This document shows, piece after piece, positions 34,704 to 43,702 of a stretch of DNA of 64,000 nt. The notes beneath the pieces were generated by a model. It saw only the letters and a program-made list of their open reading frames with translations, did no database searches and was not told the DNA's origin. The translations under genes were made by a program, and so were the position numbers. Source of the DNA: Kushneria indalinina DSM 14324 (GTDB lineage: Bacteria; Pseudomonadota; Gammaproteobacteria; Pseudomonadales; Halomonadaceae); contig NZ_QRDJ01000009.1 in NCBI RefSeq assembly GCF_003385845.1, positions 278,510-342,509 on the forward strand, written 5' to 3'. Numbering within the stretch: position 1 is the first letter of the stretch; every line of letters starts with the position of its first letter.

Positions 34704-34922
34704 GGTCGGCACTCGTGGCATCGTTGGCTGTATCAGCGGGTGATGATACGCCCGGTGTCATGTCACTACCATGACCCGAGCGTCATCGCATGGCGATCAA
34801 AAACAAGCCTTGTGCCGCGCTTGAAGCCAGCCTGAGGCCCGACGGGCATTACATGAGTGAACGTGCAAGGCTTGAAGCCGATTTTGAACACCTCCCTTCA
34901 ATCCCGGCAAGAGGGCCCCGGC

Positions 34923-36125
34923 ATGCGTACCACGTTACCGTCTCTGACACTTCTGACAACGTTTCTGATGGCCCCCACGGCCATGGCCGAACCGGTCGAT
35001 GTTGGCCCACCCAACGCGCCCTCGCAGACACCTGCCTTCGAGGATCAGACCCGCGCCCCGCAGCTTGCCAATACCCTCGAGCTCGACACGCAGATCATCG
35101 CCGACGGCCTTGAACACCCCTGGGGACTCGCCTTTCTGCCCGGCGGCGACATGCTGGTCACCGAGCGCGCAGGCCGGCTGCGGCTCATTACGCCGGATGG
35201 CGAGATGTCCGAGCCGATCGAAGGCCTCCCCGAGATGGATGCCAGAGGCCAGGGCGGCCTGCTGGATGTCAGTCTCGGCCCCGATTTCGACACCGAGCGC
35301 CGGGTCTATCTGAGCTACGCCGAGCCGCGCGATGGCGATCAAAACGGCACCGCCGTGGCCCGCGCCCGCCTCTCCGAGGACAACACGCGTCTGAGCGATG
35401 TCGAGGTCATCTTCCAGCAGCAGCCGGGGTGGGAGTCCACCAAACACTTTGGCTCCAGGCTCATATGGGACAATAACGGCCGGCTCTTCATCACCCTGGG
35501 CGAGCGCTCGCTGGTCGAGCCACGCCAGCTGGCCCAGACGCTGGACAATACGATCGGCAAGATCGTGCGCGTCAACGCCGACGGCAGCACACCCGACGAC
35601 AACCCCTTCGTGGGTCGCGACGATGCTCTGGACGAAATCTGGTCGTACGGCCACCGCAACCTCCAGGGCGCCGCCCTGCATCCCGAAACCAATGAGCTCT
35701 GGACCATCGAGCACGGCCCGAAGGGCGGCGACGAGCTCAACCGTCCCGAGCCGGGACTCAACTACGGCTGGCCGGTGATTACCTACGGGGAAGACTACTC
35801 CGGCGCGGCCATCGGTGACGGCATTACCCAGCAGGACGGCATGGAACAGCCGGTTTATTACTGGGACCCGGTCATCGCCCCCGGCGACATGACCTTCTAT
35901 ACCGGCGAGCTGTTTGCAGGATGGCAAAACGATATCCTGATCGCCTCGCTCAAGCCCGGCGGGATTGTTCAGCTGAGCCTGGAAGACGGCCGCGTCACCG
36001 GTGAGGCGCGCTATCTCGAAGAGCTGGGTCGGGTACGCGATGTCGATCAGGGACCGGACGGCGCGCTGTGGATTCTGACCGACAAGAGGGATGGCGCACT
36101 GATCCGCGCCTTGCCTCAGGAGTAA
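34923..36125 (+). CDS. yliI: PQQ-dependent soluble aldose sugar dehydrogenase (YliI/Asd-like)
   Basis: Periplasmic six-bladed beta-propeller quinoprotein of 400 residues. A signal peptide (about 1-22, ending TAMA) is followed by a 30-residue linker and the GSDH domain: LEHPWGLAFLPGGDMLVTER at the start, GHRNLQGAALHPET for PQQ and calcium contacts, and GGDELNRPEPGLNYGWPVITYG (core LNYGWPVITYG). AGAGGG precedes the chosen ATG. The enzyme oxidises aldoses to lactones with PQQ; no pqq synthesis genes are in the window. A hairpin lies between it and the convergent metallo-hydrolase gene. Confidence 0.92.
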   Translation: MRTTLPSLTLLTTFLMAPTAMAEPVDVGPPNAPSQTPAFEDQTRAPQLANTLELDTQIIADGLEHPWGLAFLPGGDMLVTERAGRLRLITPDGEMSEPIEGLPEMDARGQGGLLDVSLGPDFDTERRVYLSYAEPRDGDQNGTAVARARLSEDNTRLSDVEVIFQQQPGWESTKHFGSRLIWDNNGRLFITLGERSLVEPRQLAQTLDNTIGKIVRVNADGSTPDDNPFVGRDDALDEIWSYGHRNLQGAALHPETNELWTIEHGPKGGDELNRPEPGLNYGWPVITYGEDYSGAAIGDGITQQDGMEQPVYYWDPVIAPGDMTFYTGELFAGWQNDILIASLKPGGIVQLSLEDGRVTGEARYLEELGRVRDVDQGPDGALWILTDKRDGALIRALPQE

Positions 36126-36145
36126 CCCCGAGCAGGCCACAACCC

Positions 36146-36178
36146 ACGCCCCCGCGCCGGTTTCCGGTACGGGGGCGT
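36146..36178. terminator. Hairpin between convergent yliI and metallo-hydrolase genes
   Basis: Stem ACGCCCCCG..CCGG / CCGG..CGGGGGCGT with a 2-bp internal mismatch and TTT loop, located in the 80-bp convergent gap. Only a short T-run follows on the plus strand. It is probably a bidirectional terminator of modest strength. Confidence 0.6.
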
Positions 36179-36205
36179 TGTCATGTGAGCCCGAACGCTG
36201 AAGCG

Positions 36206-37000
36206 TTATTCGAGCGCGCGACAGTAGCGCGCCACCGAATACCGTACGGCCTTACCGGCCCCCTCAACAATCTCGCTGCCCCTGAAGGCGCAGTAGAGGG
36301 CATCAAACTCGAGCGTTTCGAGCGTCTCGCCCATGGCCTTCACTCTGGCCGCCGGCAGCGGAATGTTGTTGGGCCAGGACCACATGAACGAGGCCAGCCG
36401 ATCCGGCGTCACCAGCAGCGTATCGCCGCCCAGCAGCAGCCCCCGCTCGGCGTCGTGCAGCACGCAGGCGCCGGGAAAGTGGCCGCCCAGTCGGTGCAGG
36501 GTCACGCCCGGCAGTACCTCGAGCCGATCGCCCTGCCAGAACGATAGTCGCTCGGAAGGCTGCATCACCCACTCCCGGTCATCGCCGTGCAGGGTTATCG
36601 GGCAGTCAAAGGCCTCGGCCCAGCTCGCCATGGTGCTGTAGTAGTGCGGGTGCGAGATCGCGATGGCGGCCAGCCCGCCGAGCCCCTCAATGATCTGAAC
36701 CGTGGCGTCATCGAGCAGGCTGATGCAGTCCCACAGCACGTTGCCGTGGGGCGTCTGCAGGAGCAGCGCCCGCTGGCCGATGCCGAACGATGGTGTGGTG
36801 CGAAGGCTCAAAAGCCCGGGCGTGAGCTGCTCGAACACGTTGGCATGCTGCGCGACAAGCGCCTCGGGCGAGGTCCAGCGCTGGCCCTGGACGGGCACGA
36901 ACTCGCGCTCGTCTTCACAGATGGGACAGCGCGCTGGTGAGTGCTCACTTTCTTCAAACTGGACGCCGCAGTTGGCGCACAAGACCCCCTTTTTGAGCAT
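36206..37000 (-). CDS. Metallo-beta-lactamase-fold protein with N-terminal zinc ribbon and altered metal motif
   Basis: Protein of 264 residues. Residues 8-28 form a zinc ribbon (CANC ... CPIC), followed by a metallo-beta-lactamase-like domain: LLLQTPHGNVLWDC, ISHPHYYSTM, LGGHFPGACVLH, GGDTLLV. The family's HxHxDH motif reads HPHYYS, so the Asp and third His are gone while other metal ligands (H in GGHFPG, D in GGD) remain. This suggests one metal site or a non-hydrolytic role. GGGAGG precedes the ATG. It is transcribed alone and convergent with yliI. Its function is not known. Confidence 0.8.
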   Translation of the reverse strand: MLKKGVLCANCGVQFEESEHSPARCPICEDEREFVPVQGQRWTSPEALVAQHANVFEQLTPGLLSLRTTPSFGIGQRALLLQTPHGNVLWDCISLLDDATVQIIEGLGGLAAIAISHPHYYSTMASWAEAFDCPITLHGDDREWVMQPSERLSFWQGDRLEVLPGVTLHRLGGHFPGACVLHDAERGLLLGGDTLLVTPDRLASFMWSWPNNIPLPAARVKAMGETLETLEFDALYCAFRGSEIVEGAGKAVRYSVARYCRALE

Positions 37001-37103
37001 GGCGTCTGCCTCCCGCTTCAGTGTCGGTTATCCCGGTGTCAGGGCAAGCATGGCACGCCTGGTCCCGGTCTGCCGCGCGGCGGCTTGAAGACGTCGAGAG
37101 ATC

Positions 37104-37143
37104 AAAAAAACGCCCCCTGCTGCCGCGAGGCGCAGGGGGCGTT
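37104..37143 (-). terminator. Rho-independent terminator of GH15 gene
   Basis: Perfect 12-bp stem AACGCCCCCTGC / GCAGGGGGCGTT with an 11-nt loop; on the minus strand it is followed by seven T. It begins 18 nt past the GH15 stop codon. Confidence 0.88.
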
Positions 37144-37161
37144 CATGACGGGCATGACGCG

Positions 37162-38985
37162 CTAGTAGTGGGCATCCTCCAGCGCGCGTCCGGAGAGCGC
37201 GTTGGCCGCACAGATCTGCGCCAGATGACTGAGCCCCTGGGGCACGTTGCCCAGGTGCTCGCCGGTGGAGGGGTCGACCATCTCGGTCAGAAGCCCCAGA
37301 TTGCCGTTGGTGGCCTTGAGCGCCTCCTCCATCAACTCACGGGCTTCCTCTTTCTCACCGAGTGCTGCCAGCGCCTCGACCAGCCAGAAGGAGCAGGCGA
37401 CAAAGGCCCCCTCTTCCTCGTGGACGCCGGAGTAGCGATAGATCAGCGACCCGCGGCCCAGCTCCTGGCGAATGGCGCGATAGGTCGAAAGCATGCGCTC
37501 GCGATTGACCTCGGCGCCGAAGCGGTGGGTCAGACACAGCGCGGCGTCGAGCCCTTCCACGCCTTCGTGGAAGACGTAGGCGCCACGCGCCTCGGACCAG
37601 CAGTGCGTCTCGATCCAGTTGGCGATGCGCTCCTTCTCGCGCTTCCAGCGATCCTTCCAGGTCGGCTCGATATGGCCGTCCTCGGCCAGCTGGACCGCAT
37701 GAGTCAGCGCCAGCCAGCAGGCCATCTTGGAGTGGGTATAGTGCTGCTGCTCACCGGGCAGCTCCCAGATGCCGGCATCGCGAATGCGCCAGCGATCGGC
37801 GCACTGGTTGGCCAGATCCCCCAGCAGCCGGGCCGTATCGAGATCGATGATGTGGCCGGCGTCGATAAACAGCGTTGCCGTGGCAAGCATGTCGCCATAC
37901 ATCCCCAGCTGGATCTGATCGCGGGCGTTGTTGCCCACGCGTACCGGTTTTGATCCCTTGTAGCCGGTCAGTAGCGGATGCGTCTCGGCGGGAATCAGGT
38001 CGCCCTTGAGGGTGTAGCACACGCGCATGTTCGGGCCGTGACGCCGAATCGTCTGGGTCAGCCAGGAGAAGGCCGCCTGGGACTCCTCGATGGCGCCGGC
38101 ATGCACAAACGCCTTGATCATCAGACAGGCGTCACGCACCCAGGCGTAGCGATAGTCATAGTTCTTGTCGCCGCCGATGCGCTCGGGCAGCGAGGTGGTC
38201 GCGGCCGCGGCGATCGCGCCGCTCGGTGAGTAGAGCAGAAACTTCAGTGCCAGCGCCGAACGATAGACCCACTCGGAGTACTCGCCGTCAAAATCGAGCT
38301 TCTCGACCCAGTCTCGCCAGGCAAAGTCGCTCACCTCGATGCGCTCATCGATGCTGTCGATCGAGGGCACCGCCAGCGGCTGCCCCTCGGTGGCCAGCAG
38401 CGCCACCATTGAGCGCTGTCCTTCGCGCGAGGTCAGCGTGCCCCGGGTGTAACGGTCGCAGCATTCCGAGATCTCCACATCATCGGAGCAGCGCAGCATC
38501 GCCATCAGATGGCCGATGTTGTAGACCCGGCCCATGGGCGTTTTCTGCAGCCAGGGGCTGACCATTTCAGTGCGGGTGCCGGCGTGAAAATAGATATCGA
38601 GGCGCACTTCGCCTTCGAGCCCTTCCACGCGCCGGGCCAGCTCACACCAGGGCAGACGCCCGGCGGTGTTGCTGTTGATCGACTCGGTGATCCTTGCCCG
38701 GCCGCTGTCGGTGATGAAGGTGGTCTCCAGCACGTTGCTGTTGTCACGATAGCGTCGCTCGACACGGTACGCCTCCTGCGGGGTGAGGCAGAAGTAACCG
38801 CCCACTTCGGGCTCGAGCAGACGATCAAATAGCGGCGGGTCATCCATGCTCGGAACGCACCACCAGTCAATGGCACCATCAAGGGCGATCAGCGCCACCG
38901 AGCGCCCCTCGCCAATGGCGGCGTAGTCACCCAGTGGGGCAAACCCCTCTTCTCGTTCAGGGTTGGCAACCTGTCTTTTGGTCAT
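37162..38985 (-). CDS. Glycoside hydrolase family 15 protein (glucoamylase/trehalase-like)
   Basis: Cytoplasmic enzyme of 607 residues. The N-terminal beta domain (about 15-230) starts PLGDYAAIGEGRSVALIALDG and DWWCVPSMDDPPLFDRLL, typical of bacterial GH15. The (alpha/alpha)6 barrel contains NYDYRYAWVRDACLMI and the GIWELPGEQQHYTHSK region, which holds a catalytic-site Glu. No signal peptide. Start at the ATG giving MTKRQVANPE, with AGGA 10 nt upstream; eleven further codons are open. Bacterial members hydrolyse trehalose, maltose or isomalto-oligosaccharides. Trehalose would suit a halophile, but specificity is not readable. Confidence 0.92.
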   Translation of the reverse strand: MTKRQVANPEREEGFAPLGDYAAIGEGRSVALIALDGAIDWWCVPSMDDPPLFDRLLEPEVGGYFCLTPQEAYRVERRYRDNSNVLETTFITDSGRARITESINSNTAGRLPWCELARRVEGLEGEVRLDIYFHAGTRTEMVSPWLQKTPMGRVYNIGHLMAMLRCSDDVEISECCDRYTRGTLTSREGQRSMVALLATEGQPLAVPSIDSIDERIEVSDFAWRDWVEKLDFDGEYSEWVYRSALALKFLLYSPSGAIAAAATTSLPERIGGDKNYDYRYAWVRDACLMIKAFVHAGAIEESQAAFSWLTQTIRRHGPNMRVCYTLKGDLIPAETHPLLTGYKGSKPVRVGNNARDQIQLGMYGDMLATATLFIDAGHIIDLDTARLLGDLANQCADRWRIRDAGIWELPGEQQHYTHSKMACWLALTHAVQLAEDGHIEPTWKDRWKREKERIANWIETHCWSEARGAYVFHEGVEGLDAALCLTHRFGAEVNRERMLSTYRAIRQELGRGSLIYRYSGVHEEEGAFVACSFWLVEALAALGEKEEARELMEEALKATNGNLGLLTEMVDPSTGEHLGNVPQGLSHLAQICAANALSGRALEDAHY

Positions 38986-39289
38986 CGACGAACATTCCTG
39001 TGCGGTGACGTGCCGCATTCCGTGTGCAGCGGATCAATGCAGCGCACGCAGATCGGCCGCCGGGGAGGGGCGACGCTGAGCGCGCGCAAAAGCTGGATTG
39101 AGAGTAATCACAACTGTGGACGCGACAGCGCTCTGGCGCCAATGTCGTAACACTTTATTAAGTCATGGACCGGCCGGCAGCAAACGCTCTACCGTCTAAC
39201 CTGAAGACGCTATGCTGGTTGATACGCCGTCCCCATTCCAGGACGGCCCCTTCGCATGATGACGCTCACATGATGACTCTGGATGTCGC
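38986..39289. other. Intergenic gap between divergent GH15 and TauE/SafE genes
   Basis: This 304-bp divergent gap must hold promoters for both genes. The centre is A+T-richer than its surroundings (around CACTTTATTAAGTCATGG). No convincing promoter pair, operator palindrome, small ORF or structured RNA was recognised. Confidence 0.5.
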
Positions 39290-40081
39290 ATGATCTTTCT
39301 TATCTATATGGCTCTCGGCGTCGTGGCCGGCATTCTGGCCGGCCTGTTTGGCGTCGGCGGGGGCCTGATCATCGTACCCGTACTGATCTACAGCTTTACC
39401 CTGCAGGGGGTCGACCCGGCCGTCATGACCCATCTGGCGGTGGGCACCTCATTAGCCACCATCATCTTCACCTCGATCAACTCGATTCATGGCCACCACC
39501 AGAAAGGCGCCACGCGCTGGCCGCTGGTGGGCTGGATGAGCATCGGCATTGTCGTCGGTTGCGCGCTGGGGGCGCTGACCGCTTCATGGATTCCAGGCAA
39601 CGATCTGCAGATGGTGATCGGGGTGTTTGCCATCGCCATGGCGATCCAGATCGCCTTCAACCTGCGCCCGAAGGGTGGCGGTACCGAGTACCGGCCACCC
39701 GGGCGACCCTGGCTGATCGGCGGCGGCACGTTCATCGGCTGGGCCTCGGCGATCTTCGGCATCGGCGGCGGCTCGCTGACCGTGCCCTTTCTGCTGTGGC
39801 GCAACCTGCCGGCGCAGCACGCGGTGGGAACATCGGCCGCCTGCGGCCTGCCAATCGCCATTGCCGGCGCGCTATCGTTCATGTGGTTCGGCCACAATCA
39901 TGCCGAGCTGCCACCCTGGAGCATCGGCTATGTCTACCTGCCGGGCGTGCTGGGCATTGCGCTGACCAGCATGCTCTCGGCGCGGCTGGGCGTGCGGCTG
40001 GCGCATCGGCTCTCGCCCACGCTGTTAAAGCGTCTGTTCGCCGCGCTGCTGCTGGTGATCGGTATCAACTTCCTGCTGTAG
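39290..40081 (+). CDS. TauE/SafE (TSUP) family sulfite/anion permease
   Basis: Inner-membrane protein of 263 residues with about eight hydrophobic helices. The duplicated family motif is clear: GVVAGILAGLFGVGGGLIIVP near residue 12 (core GLFGVGGGLIIVP) and its second copy ASAIFGIGGGSLTVP near residue 152. VGTSLATIIFTSINS and VGTSAACGLPIAIAG are the paired second motifs. The family exports or imports sulfite, sulfonates or organosulfur anions. No sulfur-metabolism gene is adjacent, so the substrate is unknown. The RBS is weak; the start is set by the first helix. Confidence 0.92.
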   Translation: MIFLIYMALGVVAGILAGLFGVGGGLIIVPVLIYSFTLQGVDPAVMTHLAVGTSLATIIFTSINSIHGHHQKGATRWPLVGWMSIGIVVGCALGALTASWIPGNDLQMVIGVFAIAMAIQIAFNLRPKGGGTEYRPPGRPWLIGGGTFIGWASAIFGIGGGSLTVPFLLWRNLPAQHAVGTSAACGLPIAIAGALSFMWFGHNHAELPPWSIGYVYLPGVLGIALTSMLSARLGVRLAHRLSPTLLKRLFAALLLVIGINFLL

Positions 40082-40210
40082 GCGCCTCTTTCTGGAACAG
40101 GGACTTCGGCATTCGCTGAAATAGTGTTTTGGCGTCCACACTGAAAGGCAGCTGTCGCCCACCGCATGCGCGGCAGCCGTCGTCTGACTTTCGGACACAA
40201 GGAGGTTTTC

Positions 40211-41278
40211 GTGGAATATCGCAATCTGGGCCAGTCAGGCCTGCGTGTTTCGACCATGACGCTGGGCACCATGACGTTCGGCGGTGAAGGCAAAATGGCC
40301 AGTCTTGGCAATACGGATGTCGAGGGTGCACGCCGTCAGATCGATATGTGTATCGATCGCGGGGTGAACTTCTTCGATACCGCCAACATGTATTCCGCTG
40401 GCGCTTCGGAGAAAATCCTCGGCGAGGCGATCAAGGGACAGCGCGATGATCTGCTGCTGACCACCAAGGTACGCTTTCCGATGGGCGAGGGTCCCAACGA
40501 CAGCGGCCTGTCGCGCCATCACATCCTGCGCCAGCTTCATTCAAGCCTTGAGCGGCTGCAGACCGACTACATCGATCTCTATCAGCTGCACGAGTGGGAC
40601 GGCCTGACGCCGTTGGAAGAGACGCTGGCCACCATGGATCAGCTGGTCCGTGACGGCAAGATTCGCTACTACGGTGTCTCCAACTTCACCGGCTGGCAGA
40701 TGTCGAAGGCGCTGCTGCTGTGCGAGCGCCACGGCTTCCATCGCCCGATCAGTCAGCAGATTCACTACACCGCCCAGGCGCGTGATGCCGAATACGAACT
40801 GATGCCGATGGCGGTGGATCAGGGGCTGGGCACCATGATCTGGAGCCCGCTGGCCGGCGGTCTGCTGTCGGGCAAGTATCGTCGCGGCCAGAAGAACCCG
40901 GATGGCACCCGCTTCAGCCAGGGCTGGACCGAGCCGCCCATTCGCGACGAGGAGCAGCTCTACAACCTCATCGACACCCTGGTGGAAGTGGGCGATGCCC
41001 ACGGCGTTTCCGCCGCCCGGGTGGCGCTGTCGTGGATCCTGGGCCGACGCGGGGTCACCACCGCCGTGATCGGCGCGCGCAAGGACGAGCAGCTCGAGGA
41101 CAATCTTGCCGGCGCCGAACTCAAACTCGCCGATGACGAGATTCGCGCCATCGAAAAGGCCGGACGTGCCCCGCTGATCTACCCCTACTGGCATCAGCAG
41201 CGCACTGCCGCCGCGCGCTTTAACGATGTGGACCGGATTCTGCAGCAGCCCTGGCTGGACGAGCAGAAAGAGTCGTAA
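40211..41278 (+). CDS. Aldo/keto reductase
   Basis: Cytoplasmic NADPH-type aldo/keto reductase of 355 residues. A GTG start is chosen because AAGGAGG lies 5 nt upstream and it gives the standard MEYRNLGQSGLRVS opening; an ATG 15 codons earlier lacks both. Catalytic tetrad: Asp and Tyr in FDTANMYSAGASE, Lys in LLTTKVRF, His in LYQLHEWDG. AVIGARKDEQLEDN is the cofactor 2'-phosphate region. It resembles YajO/YghZ-type enzymes active on small aldehydes. No linked pathway. Confidence 0.92.
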   Translation: MEYRNLGQSGLRVSTMTLGTMTFGGEGKMASLGNTDVEGARRQIDMCIDRGVNFFDTANMYSAGASEKILGEAIKGQRDDLLLTTKVRFPMGEGPNDSGLSRHHILRQLHSSLERLQTDYIDLYQLHEWDGLTPLEETLATMDQLVRDGKIRYYGVSNFTGWQMSKALLLCERHGFHRPISQQIHYTAQARDAEYELMPMAVDQGLGTMIWSPLAGGLLSGKYRRGQKNPDGTRFSQGWTEPPIRDEEQLYNLIDTLVEVGDAHGVSAARVALSWILGRRGVTTAVIGARKDEQLEDNLAGAELKLADDEIRAIEKAGRAPLIYPYWHQQRTAAARFNDVDRILQQPWLDEQKES

Positions 41279-41417
41279 CCCTTCCAACCGGCGGCGGGGC
41301 CACCTGCCGCCAACCATCCCGACTTTCGTATGATGGCCCGTTGTGCAACGATCAGGACGCGGGCGCAGCCCTTTACGGCTGGCCCGACGTCCAATCAACA
41401 ACAACGAGCCCGACACC

Positions 41418-42860
41418 ATGTCACAGGATTCCTCCCCGAACCCATCAGGACGTGCGCCAGAGAAACGTTCGTTTCAGATTCCCCATATTTACGCCATTCT
41501 TTTCATCTTCATCCTGCTGGCGGGCCTGGCCACCTGGCTGATTCCGGCCGGCGCCTACGACACCGTGCCCGGCCCCGACGGGCGTACCACCATCGATGCC
41601 GACTCCTTTCACTGGGTACCAGCCAGCCCGGCCGGGCCGACCGAGCTGTTGCTGGCCATCCCGCGTGGACTGCTCGGTGCCGGAGAGGTGGTGTTCTTTA
41701 CCCTGCTGATCGGCGGCATGTTTGCCGTGCTGCGCCGTACCGGCATCATCGAGCTGGGGGTCGATCATCTGACTCGCCACTTTGCCGGGCGCAGCCTGTG
41801 GGTCATCCCGGTATTAATGGTGCTCTTTGCGGTGCTGGCCACGATCATTGGCACCCAGGAGCTGTCACTGGTCTATGTGCCGGTGATTTTGCCGCTTCTG
41901 ATCGCGCTGCGCTTTGACTCGGTTACGGCCGCTGCCATCGCGCTGTGTGCCACCACGGCGGGCTTTGCCGCCGGGGTCATCAACCCGATCAACACGGGGC
42001 TGGCCCAGCAGCTGGCCAACCTGCCGCTCTACTCGGGTTTCGGCCTACGCCTGTTGGCGCTGGTGCTGATGCTGACGGTCGCGGTGTTCTGGGTGATTCG
42101 CTACGCCCGGCGTGTGCGCGACAATCCCGAGGCGAGTCTGATGCATGACGACGCGGACGAGCAGCAAAAGCGCACGCGCTATCAGCACGCCCTCAACGAG
42201 GTTGCCGCGCCGGCCACCGGCCGCCAGAAACTCTGCATCGCGGTGACGCTGGGTCTCTTTGGCATGCTGGTCTACGGCGTGCTGGGGCGCGGCTGGTTCA
42301 TGTCGGAAATGGCCGGGCTCTTTATCGTCATGGGGATTGTCGCCGGTCTGGTGGCAGGGCTCAAAATCGATGAGATCTGCGAGGGCTTCAACGAAGGCTT
42401 TCGCGACGTGCTGATGGGCGCCATGATCGCCGGCATTGCGCGCGCCGTGGCGGTGGTGCTTGAAGATGGTCAGGTGCTCGACACCATGGTGTACTCTCTG
42501 GGCCATCTGGTCGGCGGGCTGCCCACGGCGCTGTCGGCGCTGGGCATGTATCTGGCCCAGCTCGGCTTTAACTTCGTGGTGCCCTCGGGCAGCGGTCAGG
42601 CGCTGGTGACCATGCCGATCATGGCGCCGCTGTCCGATGTGATCGGCGTGACCCGCCAGACTGCGGTGCTGGCCTATCAACTCGGCGACGGCATCGGCAA
42701 TATCCTCTATCCCACCTCGGGCTATTTCATGGCCACGCTCGCTCTGGCGGGCGTGCCCTGGCAGAAGTGGGTGCGCTTTTTCCTGCCGCTGTTCGGCATG
42801 TGGGTCGGGATTGCCGTGGTGCTTTTGATCGTGGCCCAGGCCACCGGCTGGCAGGGCTGA
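41418..42860 (+). CDS. YfcC family putative basic amino acid/C4-dicarboxylate carrier
   Basis: Inner-membrane carrier of 480 residues with 11-12 hydrophobic segments (Pfam YfcC/ArcD-like class). Family marks: FQIPHIYAILFIFILLAGLATWLIPAGAY (core LATWLIPAGAYD), IGGMFAVLRRTG, FNFVVPSGSGQALVTMPIM, and DGIGNILYPTSGYFMA. The VPSGSGQA and YPTSG hairpins are expected to form the substrate site. Start at the ATG before SQDSSPN; upstream codons are open but unlike the family. Proposed substrates are arginine/ornithine or short-chain acids. A bidirectional terminator follows. Confidence 0.9.
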   Translation: MSQDSSPNPSGRAPEKRSFQIPHIYAILFIFILLAGLATWLIPAGAYDTVPGPDGRTTIDADSFHWVPASPAGPTELLLAIPRGLLGAGEVVFFTLLIGGMFAVLRRTGIIELGVDHLTRHFAGRSLWVIPVLMVLFAVLATIIGTQELSLVYVPVILPLLIALRFDSVTAAAIALCATTAGFAAGVINPINTGLAQQLANLPLYSGFGLRLLALVLMLTVAVFWVIRYARRVRDNPEASLMHDDADEQQKRTRYQHALNEVAAPATGRQKLCIAVTLGLFGMLVYGVLGRGWFMSEMAGLFIVMGIVAGLVAGLKIDEICEGFNEGFRDVLMGAMIAGIARAVAVVLEDGQVLDTMVYSLGHLVGGLPTALSALGMYLAQLGFNFVVPSGSGQALVTMPIMAPLSDVIGVTRQTAVLAYQLGDGIGNILYPTSGYFMATLALAGVPWQKWVRFFLPLFGMWVGIAVVLLIVAQATGWQG

Positions 42861-42892
42861 GCTCAAGCGCTGTTCCTCACTGTCCCGGCATG

Positions 42893-42923
42893 AAAAAGGC
42901 GACCCCCAAAAGTCGCCTTTTTT
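42893..42923. terminator. Bidirectional Rho-independent terminator
   Basis: Perfect stem AAAAAGGCGAC / GTCGCCTTTTT with an 8-nt loop, flanked by A-run and T-run, so it can work on both strands. It serves the YfcC-type gene (plus) and the lipoprotein gene (minus). Confidence 0.88.
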
Positions 42924-42951
42924 GATGCGCTTTTTTACCCAAGCGTCGTGA

Positions 42952-43554
42952 TTACTGCGCGAAGCGGCGTTCGGTCTGCCACCCCTGGTTGGTCAGAATC
43001 ATCATGGCGCGCTTGTGCTGAGTATCCTCGAGACTTTCGAGCCCACCCTTGTAGGCCTTGCGCAGGCTGTCTTCCTCGGCCCAGCTCGGAATATCGCGAA
43101 CCTTGTAGCTGTAGCGTACGTGGGAGACGGTGTAGCCGCCCTCGATGGCTTGGGCCGGCGTGAAGCTATCGACCCCTTCAATGCGCACCTTGCCGAAGCA
43201 GAACCCGCCCTGCTCGAGCCCATGGGCGCGGGCATAGCTGTCGCGTCCGTCATCGGTGAGCTCGTAGCGCTGGCGCCCGTCGCTTAAGTCTTCACGCTCC
43301 AGCATGCCGGCCTCCACCAGCGCATTGGCACGTTTGGCGCGATCGGCCATGTCGGGGTTCTGACTGACGGCGCGCTTGTCCATCACGAACGGCAGGCGCG
43401 GTGCCGGCGCCTCCAGACAGATGGCCGGGCCCATGTTGCCGACATCATCCTGCAGCGCCGAGCGGAAGTTGCTCTCGCTGGCTTCCCGAGCATCGCCACA
43501 GGCGCTGAGAAGGGCTGCCAGCGGTAAAAGGGCCAGCACGCGATATGACTTCAT
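42952..43554 (-). CDS. Predicted lipoprotein of unknown function
   Basis: Protein of 200 residues with a lipoprotein signal: hydrophobic stretch then LLSAC, the lipobox, with the modified cysteine at residue 19 followed by Gly-Asp; Asp at +2 predicts inner-membrane retention. The mature part is charged and soluble, with FRSALQDDVGNMGPAICLEAP and a repeat-free C-terminal half. ANALVEAGMLEREDLSDGRQRYELTDDGR, of which YELTDDGR is the clearest piece, resembles a winged-helix-like segment. AGGAG 8 nt before the ATG supports expression. I do not recognise a named family. Confidence 0.75.
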   Translation of the reverse strand: MKSYRVLALLPLAALLSACGDAREASESNFRSALQDDVGNMGPAICLEAPAPRLPFVMDKRAVSQNPDMADRAKRANALVEAGMLEREDLSDGRQRYELTDDGRDSYARAHGLEQGGFCFGKVRIEGVDSFTPAQAIEGGYTVSHVRYSYKVRDIPSWAEEDSLRKAYKGGLESLEDTQHKRAMMILTNQGWQTERRFAQ

Positions 43555-43648
43555 GATGATTACTCCTGATCAAACCTGGATTCGGTACGCTTGCCCAAAG
43601 CGTAGCCCCTTTGCCGCCGTCCTGCGGCAAGGTACTGGGACGACAGGC

Positions 43649-43674
43649 AAAAAATGCCCGTCCAGGGGACGGGC
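43649..43674 (-). terminator. Rho-independent terminator after mmuM
   Basis: Perfect 8-bp stem GCCCGTCC / GGACGGGC with a 3-nt loop; on the minus strand it is followed by ATTTTTT. It lies 29 nt beyond the mmuM stop and ends the mmuP-mmuM transcript. Confidence 0.85.
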
Positions 43675-43702
43675 TGTCATCATCATTTAAAACGGCGGGT
43701 AT

